Assembly (NCBI RefSeq): GCF_013402915.1
Contig: NC_050721.1
Span: 1,240,001 to 1,304,000, forward strand
Origin: Zygotorulaspora mrakii
Lineage: Eukaryota; Ascomycota; Saccharomycetes; Saccharomycetales; Saccharomycetaceae
Direction: 5' to 3'
DNA length: 64,000 nt
The notes below the pieces were generated by a model that saw only the letters and a program-made list of their open reading frames with translations, ran no database searches and had not been told where the DNA came from. Positions 1 to 8,121 of the stretch are shown piece by piece (position 1 is the first letter of the stretch; each line of letters opens with the position of its first letter). The position numbers were made by a program, and so were the translations under genes.

Positions 1-2567
1 CTCCATCTAGCTCTGCTCCATGTACTGGCAAAGAATGCAGCTCATCATTAGCTCCATCTAGCTCTGCTCCAGCTCCATCTAGTTCAGCTCCAGCTCCATC
101 TAGTTCAGCTCCAGCACCATCTAGTTCAGCTCCAGCTCCAGCTCCATCTAGTTCAGCACCAGCTCCATCTAGCTCTGCTCCTGTTCCATCTAGTTCAGCA
201 CCAGTTCCATCCAGCTCTGCTCCATGTACTGGCAAAGAATGCAGCTCATCATTAGCTCCATCTAGCTCTGCCCCAGTTCCATCTAGTTCAGCACCAGCTC
301 CATCTAGCTCTGCACCAGCTCCATCTAGTTCAGCACCAGTTCCATCCAGCTCTGCTCCATGTACTGGCAAAGAATGCAGCTCATCATTAGCTCCATCCAG
401 CTCTGCTCCTGTTCCATCTAGTTCAGCTCCAGCTCCAGCTCCATCCAGCTCTGCTCCTGTTCCATCTAGCTCTGCTCCTGTTCCATCTAGCTCTGCTCCT
501 GTTCCATCCAGCTCTGCTCCATGTACTGGCAAAGAATGCAGCTCATCATTAGCTCCATCTAGCTCTGCCCCAGTTCCATCTAGTTCAGCTCCAGCTCCAG
601 CTCCATCTAGTTCAGCACCAGCTCCATCTAGCTCTGCTCCTGTTCCATCTAGTTCAGCTCCAGCTCCAGCTCCATCTAGTTCAGCTCCAGCTCCAGCTCC
701 ATCCAGCTCTGCTCCAGCACCATCTAGTTCAGCACCAGCTCCATCCAGCTCTGCTCCTGTTCCATCTAGTTCAGCTCCATCTAGCTCTGCTCAAGGTCCT
801 TCAGGTTTCAGCTACAATAACATCACATCATCGACAACGTCTCCAAGTGGCTCGGGTACTGTTCCACAAAGTTCTACTTTGAGTTCTACTACAGTTCCAT
901 CAAGCCCAGTACCAGGACCTTCAAGCTCTGCTCCTGTTCCATCTAGTTCAGCACCAGTTCCATCTAGCTCTGCTCCAGCTCCATCTAGTTCAGCACCAGT
1001 TCCATCCAGCTCTGCTCCATGTACTGGCAAAGAATGCAGCTCATCATTAGCTCCATCTAGCTCTGCTCCAGCACCATCTAGTTCAGCTCCAGCTCCAGCT
1101 CCATCTAGTTCAGCACCAGCTCCATCTAGCTCTGCTCCTGTTCCATCTAGTTCAGCACCAGTTCCATCCAGCTCTGCTCCATGTACTGGCAAAGAATGCA
1201 GCTCATCATTAGCTCCATCTAGCTCTGCCCCAGTTCCATCTAGTTCAGCACCAGCTCCATCTAGCTCTGCACCAGCTCCATCTAGTTCAGCACCAGTTCC
1301 ATCCAGCTCTGCTCCATGTACTGGCAAAGAATGCAGCTCATCATTAGCTCCATCTAGCTCTGCTCCAGCTCCATCTAGTTCAGCACCAGCTCCATCCAGC
1401 TCTGCTCCAGCTCCATCTAGTTCAGCACCAGTTCCATCTAGCTCAGCTCCAGCTCCATCTAGTTCAGCTCCAGCTCCAGCTCCATCCAGCTCTGCTCCTG
1501 TTCCATCTAGCTCTGCTCCTGTTCCATCCAGCTCTGCTCCATGTACTGGCAAAGAATGCAGCTCATCATTAGCTCCATCTAGCTCTGCTCCAGCTCCATC
1601 TAGTTCAGCACCAGCTCCATCCAGCTCTGCTCCAGCTCCATCTAGTTCAGCTCCAGCTCCATCTAGTTCAGCTCCAGCTCCATCCAGCTCTGCTCCTGTT
1701 CCATCTAGCTCAGCACCAGTTCCATCCAGCTCTGCTCCATGTACTGGCAAAGAATGCAGCTCATCATTAGCTCCATCCAGTTCTGCCCCAGGACCTTCAA
1801 GCTCTGCTACAGTTCCATCTGGATCTTCAAGTGTGTTCAAGACTTCAACTTTAGCTCCTGTGTCAACCGTATATCCAGTTGAGAGTGTCTCATCATCTGT
1901 TGTCACTATTACTACTGGGGGCAGTACTGTATTCGTTACGACTTGCTCTGAATGTCAGAACGCTGCGGCTTCAACGGAAACACATGCAACCTCTTCTACA
2001 GCTTTACCAGCTGGATCAGGCTCCGTTTCTACTGTAACAACAACTGTTAGTGGTGTTGTGACGGAATATACCACTACCTGTCCAGAAAGTGGTTTAACAG
2101 CTACTACTGTTTCCGAAGGTACTGATTCTGCTTCCCAGTCGTTTTCGACCACAACGGATTCTATTTTAACTTTGTCAACTGGCGTTTCTAGTGGAGTTAC
2201 AGTGCCTGCATCTCAGGAAAGCACTGCACCAGCACAGGCTACCACAGCTTCAACCGTATCGGCCAAACCTTCCGAGAGCTCTCCTGTAAGTCAAGGTGCC
2301 GCTACTTCAGTAGCTCCAAGTCAAAGCGCAAATCAAGAGCAAGAGAACAATACCCAAACCACTAATTCTCATACTACATTGACATCAAGTTCAAGTTCCT
2401 ATTATCCATCGAGCTCTCTTGAGGCTTACACTCCTGGACCTTCCGGATCCATATACACAGCTTCGGCCTCATCCATTTTGTTAAGCTCCTACGAAGGCGG
2501 GGCGGCTATCTCTTTCGCTAATTCAGCGTTGTACTTCATCGCCGCTTTGCCTCTAGCCTTGTTATAG
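1..2567 (+). CDS. Flocculin/adhesin-like GPI cell-wall protein, 5'-truncated
   Basis: The reading frame is open from base 3 to the TAG at 2565-2567, so the start and any N-terminal adhesion domain lie outside the window. About 854 residues are visible. Residues up to roughly 595 are Ser/Pro/Ala repeats built on SSSAP, interrupted by nine CTGKEC motifs, with a unique segment at about bases 786-900. A Ser/Thr-rich stalk follows, with VVTITT...VFVTTC and STVTTTVSGVVTEYTTTC segments typical of yeast flocculins. The C terminus ends in a hydrophobic tail (FANSALYFIAALPLALL) with small residues before it, which is a GPI-anchor signal. The likely role is a heavily O-mannosylated wall protein in adhesion or flocculation. 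It converges on BIO3 with 109 bp between the stops. Family assignment rests on composition and the anchor, because the ligand domain is not visible. Confidence 0.85.
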   Translation, partial: PSSSAPCTGKECSSSLAPSSSAPAPSSSAPAPSSSAPAPSSSAPAPAPSSSAPAPSSSAPVPSSSAPVPSSSAPCTGKECSSSLAPSSSAPVPSSSAPAPSSSAPAPSSSAPVPSSSAPCTGKECSSSLAPSSSAPVPSSSAPAPAPSSSAPVPSSSAPVPSSSAPVPSSSAPCTGKECSSSLAPSSSAPVPSSSAPAPAPSSSAPAPSSSAPVPSSSAPAPAPSSSAPAPAPSSSAPAPSSSAPAPSSSAPVPSSSAPSSSAQGPSGFSYNNITSSTTSPSGSGTVPQSSTLSSTTVPSSPVPGPSSSAPVPSSSAPVPSSSAPAPSSSAPVPSSSAPCTGKECSSSLAPSSSAPAPSSSAPAPAPSSSAPAPSSSAPVPSSSAPVPSSSAPCTGKECSSSLAPSSSAPVPSSSAPAPSSSAPAPSSSAPVPSSSAPCTGKECSSSLAPSSSAPAPSSSAPAPSSSAPAPSSSAPVPSSSAPAPSSSAPAPAPSSSAPVPSSSAPVPSSSAPCTGKECSSSLAPSSSAPAPSSSAPAPSSSAPAPSSSAPAPSSSAPAPSSSAPVPSSSAPVPSSSAPCTGKECSSSLAPSSSAPGPSSSATVPSGSSSVFKTSTLAPVSTVYPVESVSSSVVTITTGGSTVFVTTCSECQNAAASTETHATSSTALPAGSGSVSTVTTTVSGVVTEYTTTCPESGLTATTVSEGTDSASQSFSTTTDSILTLSTGVSSGVTVPASQESTAPAQATTASTVSAKPSESSPVSQGAATSVAPSQSANQEQENNTQTTNSHTTLTSSSSSYYPSSSLEAYTPGPSGSIYTASASSILLSSYEGGAAISFANSALYFIAALPLALL
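3..1790 (+). repeat. Intragenic tandem repeats: 15-bp SSSAP units with nine CTGKEC cassettes
   Basis: The basic unit encodes P/A-SSSAP in 15 or 21 bp. A cassette encoding PCTGKECSSSLAPSSSAP recurs nine times, its TGT codon lying near 21, 225, 360, 522, 1020, 1182, 1317, 1542 and 1740. Cassette spacings are multiples of three, so copy-number change keeps the frame. Each cassette adds two cysteines, five residues apart counted from first to second, to a stalk that otherwise lacks them. Confidence 0.9.
1065..1354 (+). repeat. 290-bp exact duplicate of bases 108-397 inside the adhesin
   Basis: Read base by base, 1065-1354 is identical to 108-397 (offset 957). It starts after a GCT codon and ends at a C/T difference at 398/1355. 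Synonymous differences exist among other repeat units, so perfect identity over 290 bp points to a recent duplication or gene conversion inside the gene. Misassembly of the repeat is the alternative. Confidence 0.85.
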
Positions 2568-2676
2568 TTTTGATAACATTGCCTCATCACTTGACTGATA
2601 CCCAGTGCTTTCGTTCGTATATATAATTCATTATAGCTTAAGTAGTTAGACATAGAATAATAATTCTCTTTGATAA

Positions 2677-4152
2677 TCAGTCGTGATTTCTATTCATTTT
2701 TTGACGCATATACACAAAGAGCACTTCTCTGATTGCCCGTGTAACCTTCTCGAGTTCACCCTCGGATATTACATAGGGAGGCATTATGTAACACAATTTG
2801 CTGAAAGGTCTAATGTAAACTTTTCGAGAAAGGAACTGTTTTTGAAACCATTCAACATCGATTTCTTCCTTCAATTCCACAACACCTACGGCACCACAAA
2901 CCCTAACGCTATTCACGGCATATTTCATAAGATTTGTATCTGTCGTTATAGCTAGGTAAAGTCCTTCAAAAAGATGGGCCTCTATTCTCTCTACTTGATC
3001 TTTCCACTGTCCTCTCAGTAAGATTTCCAACGATTTATTCGCTACGCTGCACGCTAAGGGGTTTCCCATAAAAGTTGGTCCGTGCATGAACGAGCCTCGA
3101 GTGGCGCTTTTTGGAGAAGATATACCATTGCAAATCTCAAGAGTTGTTACTACAGCGCTCAGAGTCATGTATCCTCCCGTCAAAGCTTTACCTAAACACA
3201 GAATATCAGGAAAAACGTCCACTTGCTCTTTTGGAGGTATTTGTAGAAGATTCTGATAGTTACCGCAGTGCTTGAAAGCAAACATTGCGCCTGTACGACC
3301 AAAGCCTGTGGCAATCTCGTCCATGATCAAAGGAATTTTATAAAAATTGCAGACTTTTCTCACTTCGATAAGAAACTGAGGATGATAAAACCGCATTCCA
3401 CCGGCACCTTGCAACAATGGCTCCAAAATCACAGCACACAATTGATCATGTTTTTCCTCAACTGTTTTTAAAAACTCCTCAAAATCCTCTTGGTGCCATT
3501 TTGTCGCTTCAGAAAAAACCTCTGGGTGCATTAAGCAGATACGTGAAGTTGGAAGGGTTGTCAGCATAGTTGGTGCATTTACGAAAATATTTTCCGCCAA
3601 ATAGCCCTTATAAAGTGTATGCATCGAATTGACAGGATCACAAACGCTCATGGCACCAAAAGTATCTCCATGGTACCCATTTTTTATCGTGATAAATTTA
3701 TTCTTACGAGAACTGCCATTAGAAACGGTAAACTCATACTGAAGAGCCATCTTCATAGCCACTTCAACAGCAACCGATCCACTATCTGCAAAAAAAACTT
3801 TCTGAAGCTGAGGTTGATCAAGAATACGAAGAATATTTTGTCCCAAGCAAATAGCCGGTTTATGGGTCAATCCCCCGAACATGACATGGGACATCTTTAG
3901 GGTCTGATCTATAATGGCTGCATTCAGCTCTTCATTATTGTATCCATGAATCATACACCACCAGGAAGACATAGCCTCTATAAGGTCATACTTTTCTTCA
4001 GAGTCCGTATCAAGCGTAATGACACATCCATTTGCTGAAGCCACCGGGTATACAGGTAGCGGATTGCACATCGAAGTATAGGGATGCCATAAATGCTCCT
4101 TGTCAAATTTTAATAGGTCTGCGACTTCTGCAGTATACTTAAGGTTTGCCAT
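2677..4152 (-). CDS. BIO3: 7,8-diaminopelargonic acid aminotransferase (biotin synthesis)
   Basis: 491 residues, close to S. cerevisiae Bio3 (480). It is a fold-type I, class III PLP aminotransferase. This enzyme class uses S-adenosylmethionine (or, in some members, lysine) as amino donor to convert KAPA to DAPA. Visible motifs are the N-terminal WHPYTSM, MSSWWCMIHGYN (about 61-72), NGYHGDTFGAMSV (about 158-170), the PLP-ring aspartate in IMDEI (D278), and the Schiff-base lysine in LGKALTGGYMT (K322). The start is an ATG at 4150-4152 with no upstream in-frame alternative. It is transcribed divergently from BIO4 across a 268-bp shared promoter, as expected for a biotin cluster. No damage is seen. 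Confidence 0.96.
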   Translation of the reverse strand: MANLKYTAEVADLLKFDKEHLWHPYTSMCNPLPVYPVASANGCVITLDTDSEEKYDLIEAMSSWWCMIHGYNNEELNAAIIDQTLKMSHVMFGGLTHKPAICLGQNILRILDQPQLQKVFFADSGSVAVEVAMKMALQYEFTVSNGSSRKNKFITIKNGYHGDTFGAMSVCDPVNSMHTLYKGYLAENIFVNAPTMLTTLPTSRICLMHPEVFSEATKWHQEDFEEFLKTVEEKHDQLCAVILEPLLQGAGGMRFYHPQFLIEVRKVCNFYKIPLIMDEIATGFGRTGAMFAFKHCGNYQNLLQIPPKEQVDVFPDILCLGKALTGGYMTLSAVVTTLEICNGISSPKSATRGSFMHGPTFMGNPLACSVANKSLEILLRGQWKDQVERIEAHLFEGLYLAITTDTNLMKYAVNSVRVCGAVGVVELKEEIDVEWFQKQFLSRKVYIRPFSKLCYIMPPYVISEGELEKVTRAIREVLFVYMRQKMNRNHD

Positions 4153-4264
4153 AGCAGAACTTGCAGAGTTAAGTCATTGCAATTTTCATTGAATTGATTC
4201 TCAGATGTTCCCTTTTTATAGTCAAAAAATTATTTTTCCTGTGCTACAAACTACCAAGTTCAAT

Positions 4265-4300
4265 TGAGTCGCGTATTGATGACTCGCCTTGATGACTCGC
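4265..4300. promoter_or_regulatory. Gcn4-like TGACTC cluster in the BIO3/BIO4 promoter
   Basis: The 12-mer TTGATGACTCGC occurs at 4276-4287 and again at 4289-4300, and a further TGAGTC lies at 4265-4270. TGACTC is the core of the Gcn4 (bZIP) site TGASTCA. The position between the divergent BIO3 and BIO4 starts suggests control of both genes by amino-acid starvation. This is inference from the motif only. I did not find the S. cerevisiae Vhr1 element here. Confidence 0.45.
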
Positions 4301-4420
4301 ATGTTAAGATCAAAATACCCTAAAGAGCGATTAACTTGCATCTGAAAAGTCTTATAAAGAGAGCATCTTTTGCCTCGCAGAAGGGCCAAATATTGTAGAG
4401 ATCCAACAGATCGCAACAAG

Positions 4421-5089
4421 ATGAGCGCACCAGTATTTTTTGTGACGGGCACCGACACAGACGCCGGAAAGACATTCGTGTCAGCACTGTTAACCATGAG
4501 ATGGAGAGCTCAATACTGGAAGCCCATCCAAACAGGTATCGAGGATGACTGCGGTGATACTGCCACCGTAAAAAAAATGTGTGAAACGCACGGTTATTCT
4601 AGTGAATATGCTGCACCAAAGTTTGAGTTGATGAAACCTCTGTGTCCTTTAGAAGCGATGGAATATGAACCTCATATTGATGTCAAACTCTCTGATTTTG
4701 AAGTTCCAGATCTCTATAATCCAGAAAGACCCTTGATTGTGGAAGGCGCTGGCGGAGTTTGTGTGCCAATTACAAAGAAGCTCGAAACAACTGTTGATCT
4801 TATGAAGTTTTTCATCAACTCCACCAAGCGAACGTTCAAAATTGTTTTGGTTGCAAGAAGCGGACTAGGAACGCTCAATCATACTTTGATGACTATAGAG
4901 CATTTAAAACTAGTCGGGTTACAAAACTTTGTTCTTGGATGTGTCTTGAGTGGAAAAAAAAACGAGGGAAACTCTCGAATTTTGAGAAGGTTTGGTGTTA
5001 AAATATTGGCAGAGATCGACCATTGCGAAACCAAAAACGATGTACAACGTGCTTTAGCGCAGATTCCTAATCTAGAAGCTCTTTTCTAG
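4421..5089 (+). CDS. BIO4: Dethiobiotin synthetase
   Basis: 222 residues from the ATG at 4421. The frame stays open to 4370 upstream, but that extension begins at TTG and lies before the conserved N terminus, so I reject it. The ATP-binding P-loop GTDTDAGKT sits at residues 10-18, exactly where dethiobiotin synthetases carry it, and VEGAGGVCVPI (about 102-112) is the second conserved loop. The enzyme closes the ureido ring of dethiobiotin from DAPA, CO2 and ATP, directly after the Bio3 step. A TATA-like CTTATAAAG lies about 70 bp upstream. It is followed in the same orientation by BIO5. Confidence 0.96.
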   Translation: MSAPVFFVTGTDTDAGKTFVSALLTMRWRAQYWKPIQTGIEDDCGDTATVKKMCETHGYSSEYAAPKFELMKPLCPLEAMEYEPHIDVKLSDFEVPDLYNPERPLIVEGAGGVCVPITKKLETTVDLMKFFINSTKRTFKIVLVARSGLGTLNHTLMTIEHLKLVGLQNFVLGCVLSGKKNEGNSRILRRFGVKILAEIDHCETKNDVQRALAQIPNLEALF

Positions 5090-5330
5090 ATGTATTTCCT
5101 TCACGCTTTTTAGTCGTAAGTAGTCATGTATAGTCATCGGAAGTTGACTCAACTTAATGGCCCTTAATGCAAGGAAAAATTCATGAAGTGCAGATGCAAA
5201 AAATTTTCAATAGAAAAGAACTAATGCGACTCTCAATGACCACAATGAGGTATAAATTAGACGTCAAACTTTTAATTCATACTGATAATTTTCCGCAATG
5301 TGACTAAAATACCATAAGTATTATATTGCT

Positions 5331-6989
5331 ATGTCAGTAGATAAGAATACACCTTCGATCAAAAGCATATCGATAACAGCAACAAACGAAAAAGCTGATA
5401 AACCGGCGCTATTGAAAAATTTCAAATGGTTGTCACTGTTCGGCATTGCTTTTTCGTTAACAAATTCATGGCTGGGAGTTTCCTCTTCACTTGTTGTGGG
5501 ACTATCCAGCGGAGGTCCAGTTTTGATTGTGTACGGATTAATAGTTGCCGTTTTCTTCGCATTTATGTGCGGATACTCATTGTCTGAGTTTGCATCTGTA
5601 CTACCCAGCAGCAGTGGAAGTAGTTTTTGGGTTCTTAAACTTATGGAAGATGCTGATGAGAATGAAACAGAAGGGTCTCAGGATCAAATATATAGCGATG
5701 ACAAGGACCAAGTGCTTAAGCTGTATAATGAGAACACTGTACAAAGCGTGTCTTCAGTCTCTCAAGCTAGAGTCTCTCTCACTGTGGGTCTTATTAATTA
5801 TTTCGGATCAATTTTCACAACATCCAGTATTTGTTCATCTCTCGGATACAGTGTCCTAGGAGCGTACTCCCTATACCATGTCGATTATGAACCTAAAAAC
5901 TGGCACGTCTTCGTCATTTACGAAGTCTTCAACATCATTATGTGTGTTATGAATTCTTGGGGAAAAATACTACCATTTATTTCTCAAGCAGGACTGTACT
6001 GTTCATTATTGACATACTGCCTCACATTTATTATAACATTGGCTTGTCGTTCTTCTCAAAGTCAGCCATGGCCTGCGGCGGAATCCATTTTCAAAGATTT
6101 TAATAATACAACAGGGTGGAGTTCAAGTGGGATTTCTTTTATCGTTGGGCTTGTTAATCCGTTATGGGCTTTTGCTGGTATTGACTCTGCAACACATATG
6201 GTTGATGAGGTCGGTCACGTTGCAGCGCTCTCTCTAGTTCCTAAAGCGATAATGGCAACGATTTTTGTTGGCTTCATCACAAGTTTCAGTTATGCAATTG
6301 CGATGTTCTTCTGCATCACAGATTCAGATAGAGTGGTGGGCTCAATTCTTCCAATCATAGAAATATATTATCAGGCCACCGAGAATAGAGCACTGGCAGT
6401 CTTTTTACAAAGTTGCTGTATCTTAACGGGTACATTATGTGGGGTTGCCAGTGGCACTTGGCAATCAAGAATTTTGTGGAGTATTGGCCGGGATTATAGT
6501 GTAATCATAGAAAAATTTTCCGATAAAGAAGAGCCATCTTTGGTGCAACGCTTATTCAATTTATTTGCTTTCATTCACCCTTGCTTGAGGGTTCCTATTT
6601 GGTCTATGCTGATATCTCATTTCTTTGTTGCTGCTATAGGATGTGTCATAATAGGATCAACAACTGCCTTTAATGCTATAATTTCTGCTTGCATTTGCCT
6701 CTTGCTATTATCCTATGCTATTCCAACGCTTATTTTGCTAATCAAAGGGAAAAGACGCTTTTACCAGAAAGTATCAAACCAGCTTGATCTACCATTCACC
6801 AGGAGACTGCGCTGTAGCATCCTAAGCTACATACCGAATCTATTGACCATCTGTTGGACAATATTTAGTTTCATCTTTTTCTCTTTTCCCTATGAACTTC
6901 CAGTCTCCTCCAGTAACATGAACTATGTTTCGGCTGCATATGGAGGAGTTGCACTGGTGGTCTGCAGTGTTGTGATATGGGCATTTTGA
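5331..6989 (+). CDS. BIO5: Bio5-type permease (KAPA/DAPA importer), APC superfamily
   Basis: 552 residues (S. cerevisiae Bio5 is 561). It is an amino-acid/choline transporter family member with about 12 hydrophobic segments. The signature GPVLIVYGLIV...CGYSLSEFAS lies at about 62-89, and LVNPLWAFAGIDSATHMVDE at about 277-296, the usual family motif. Uga4, Hnm1, Tpo5 and Bio5 share this fold. Assignment to Bio5 depends mainly on its place immediately after BIO4 (241 bp, same strand). It would import the vitamers KAPA and DAPA that Bio3/Bio4 convert. A TATAAA element lies near 5251. The C terminus is short, ending just after the last membrane segment (VVIWAF). Confidence 0.85.
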   Translation: MSVDKNTPSIKSISITATNEKADKPALLKNFKWLSLFGIAFSLTNSWLGVSSSLVVGLSSGGPVLIVYGLIVAVFFAFMCGYSLSEFASVLPSSSGSSFWVLKLMEDADENETEGSQDQIYSDDKDQVLKLYNENTVQSVSSVSQARVSLTVGLINYFGSIFTTSSICSSLGYSVLGAYSLYHVDYEPKNWHVFVIYEVFNIIMCVMNSWGKILPFISQAGLYCSLLTYCLTFIITLACRSSQSQPWPAAESIFKDFNNTTGWSSSGISFIVGLVNPLWAFAGIDSATHMVDEVGHVAALSLVPKAIMATIFVGFITSFSYAIAMFFCITDSDRVVGSILPIIEIYYQATENRALAVFLQSCCILTGTLCGVASGTWQSRILWSIGRDYSVIIEKFSDKEEPSLVQRLFNLFAFIHPCLRVPIWSMLISHFFVAAIGCVIIGSTTAFNAIISACICLLLLSYAIPTLILLIKGKRRFYQKVSNQLDLPFTRRLRCSILSYIPNLLTICWTIFSFIFFSFPYELPVSSSNMNYVSAAYGGVALVVCSVVIWAF

Positions 6990-7212
6990 ATTGAATGTTA
7001 CGAACTTGATAGTATGATTGCCTTAAGGGAACTCATCTTCCGAAATTTTTCGGGACCCACAAGTAGATTAGCAACCGTAAAGTATGTATGAGACTTGCGC
7101 GATATAAGATTGACACCCGATCTTGACAGTTAATTGTATTCATTGTATTTATCCCTCCACCATCTTGTTTGCCATGTCTTAGGCCTCTTTTTCCTTTCAT
7201 CACCTTGCTGTC

Positions 7213-7225
7213 TAGTCCCCCCACC
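7213..7225. promoter_or_regulatory. TAGTCCCCCCACC element upstream of the RidA gene
   Basis: TCCCCCCACC at 7216-7225 (with TAG before it) lies about 150 bp before the RidA start. The same 10-mer occurs at 9867-9876 and 14397-14406, always between genes. I found no other copy in the window. It is read here as a binding site for the C2H2 regulator at 10303. The rest of the 6990-7376 intergenic stretch shows nothing else I can name. Confidence 0.5.
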
Positions 7226-7376
7226 GCTGCGAGATATCTGTCAAATACATAACAGATATGACATGAATAATCAGGATGGAGATTGATATAAGAATGGTAA
7301 ACTTCAGTTGTGCTGAGCTCTACACAATGCGGTATGTTTCTAACAGGCAAAATTTTGACAATTTGCAATAGCTGGT

Positions 7377-7757
7377 ATGGTTGCTGTGAAGGTTTCTTGG
7401 GAATCAGTAGAAGGTAAGGAGCATCCTGTTTTGTCTCCGGCCTTCGTAAGTAACGGTCATGTTTTCACTTCAGGAATCATTGGAAGTAATTATGCGACAG
7501 GGATAACCTCAGAAAACATTGAAGATCAGACTCATCTAGCCATACAGAACCTTGAGAGAGTCCTGAAAGCAGCAGGTTCCTCGCTGGGCAAAGTTTTCAA
7601 GGTCACAATGTTCATTTCTCACGCTGAGTACTCCCAGACAGTCAACAAAATTTATGGCCAATATTTCCCACAGAAACCAGCACGTAGTTGTGTTGTTGTC
7701 GCATTCATGGATGCGGCCATCAAGTACGAGCTGGAGGCCGTGGCAACTCTGGACTAG
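7377..7757 (+). CDS. RidA/YjgF/UK114 family imine deaminase, cytosolic type
   Basis: 126 residues, the normal length of the single-domain family. RidA proteins form trimers and hydrolyse reactive 2-aminoacrylate/2-iminopropionate, released by PLP serine/threonine dehydratases, to pyruvate and ammonia. The key arginine is present in PARSCVVV (R103, equivalent to E. coli R105), with the C-terminal YELEAVATLD block containing the conserved glutamate. There is no mitochondrial presequence, unlike Mmf1. It differs clearly from Hmf1 and Mmf1, so it is an extra paralogue. The ATG at 7377 is the first in frame. Its neighbourhood holds a D-serine dehydratase 5.3 kb away, and its promoter carries the TCCCCCCACC element, which fits a role in removing the enamine made by that enzyme. 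Confidence 0.9.
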   Translation: MVAVKVSWESVEGKEHPVLSPAFVSNGHVFTSGIIGSNYATGITSENIEDQTHLAIQNLERVLKAAGSSLGKVFKVTMFISHAEYSQTVNKIYGQYFPQKPARSCVVVAFMDAAIKYELEAVATLD

Positions 7758-8121
7758 CGTATACTCGCATATACCTACACATATACACATACCTATATAC
7801 TAGGACAGTATAATTACGTGACAGATGCCAGTGTATCTGTTAAAGGCGAAAAGCATCCGCGTAAGGCAGTCTTCGATGATGTTGCATGTAATATTTTTCT
7901 TGCAAATAGGTAAAAAACGTAACACTTATGAAGTAACCCATATGCACCACGACTTGCTACCATGACATACCACCCCCAATCCTGGGGTCTTTTATCAGCG
8001 CATTACTCATTCGAGTCAGAAAAGAGAGACATGTCACAACTGATAATTTTCCTATATGGATTTGATCTATAAACAACATTGCTATATATAAGATTTCCAT
8101 ATCGCTAATCAGTACAACTGC
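7758..8121. other. Intergenic, convergent 3' ends
   Basis: 364 bp between the RidA and permease stop codons. I see no gene, repeat or recognisable site apart from AT-rich sequence suitable for 3'-end formation. Confidence 0.6.

Noticed and set aside
1..1790. Regular repeats with a conserved cassette, superficially array-like
   Set aside because: Not CRISPR: units are coding, in frame and of variable spacing inside a eukaryotic cell-wall gene.
812..1906. Long minus-strand frame (about 364 codons) of GAELDG repeats opposite the adhesin
   Set aside because: It mirrors the codon-phased 15-bp repeat of the adhesin; the plus strand has the GPI signal and flocculin motifs.
4370..4420. Upstream extension of BIO4
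   Set aside because: It starts at TTG and places 17 basic residues before the conserved N terminus; the ATG at 4421 fits the family.
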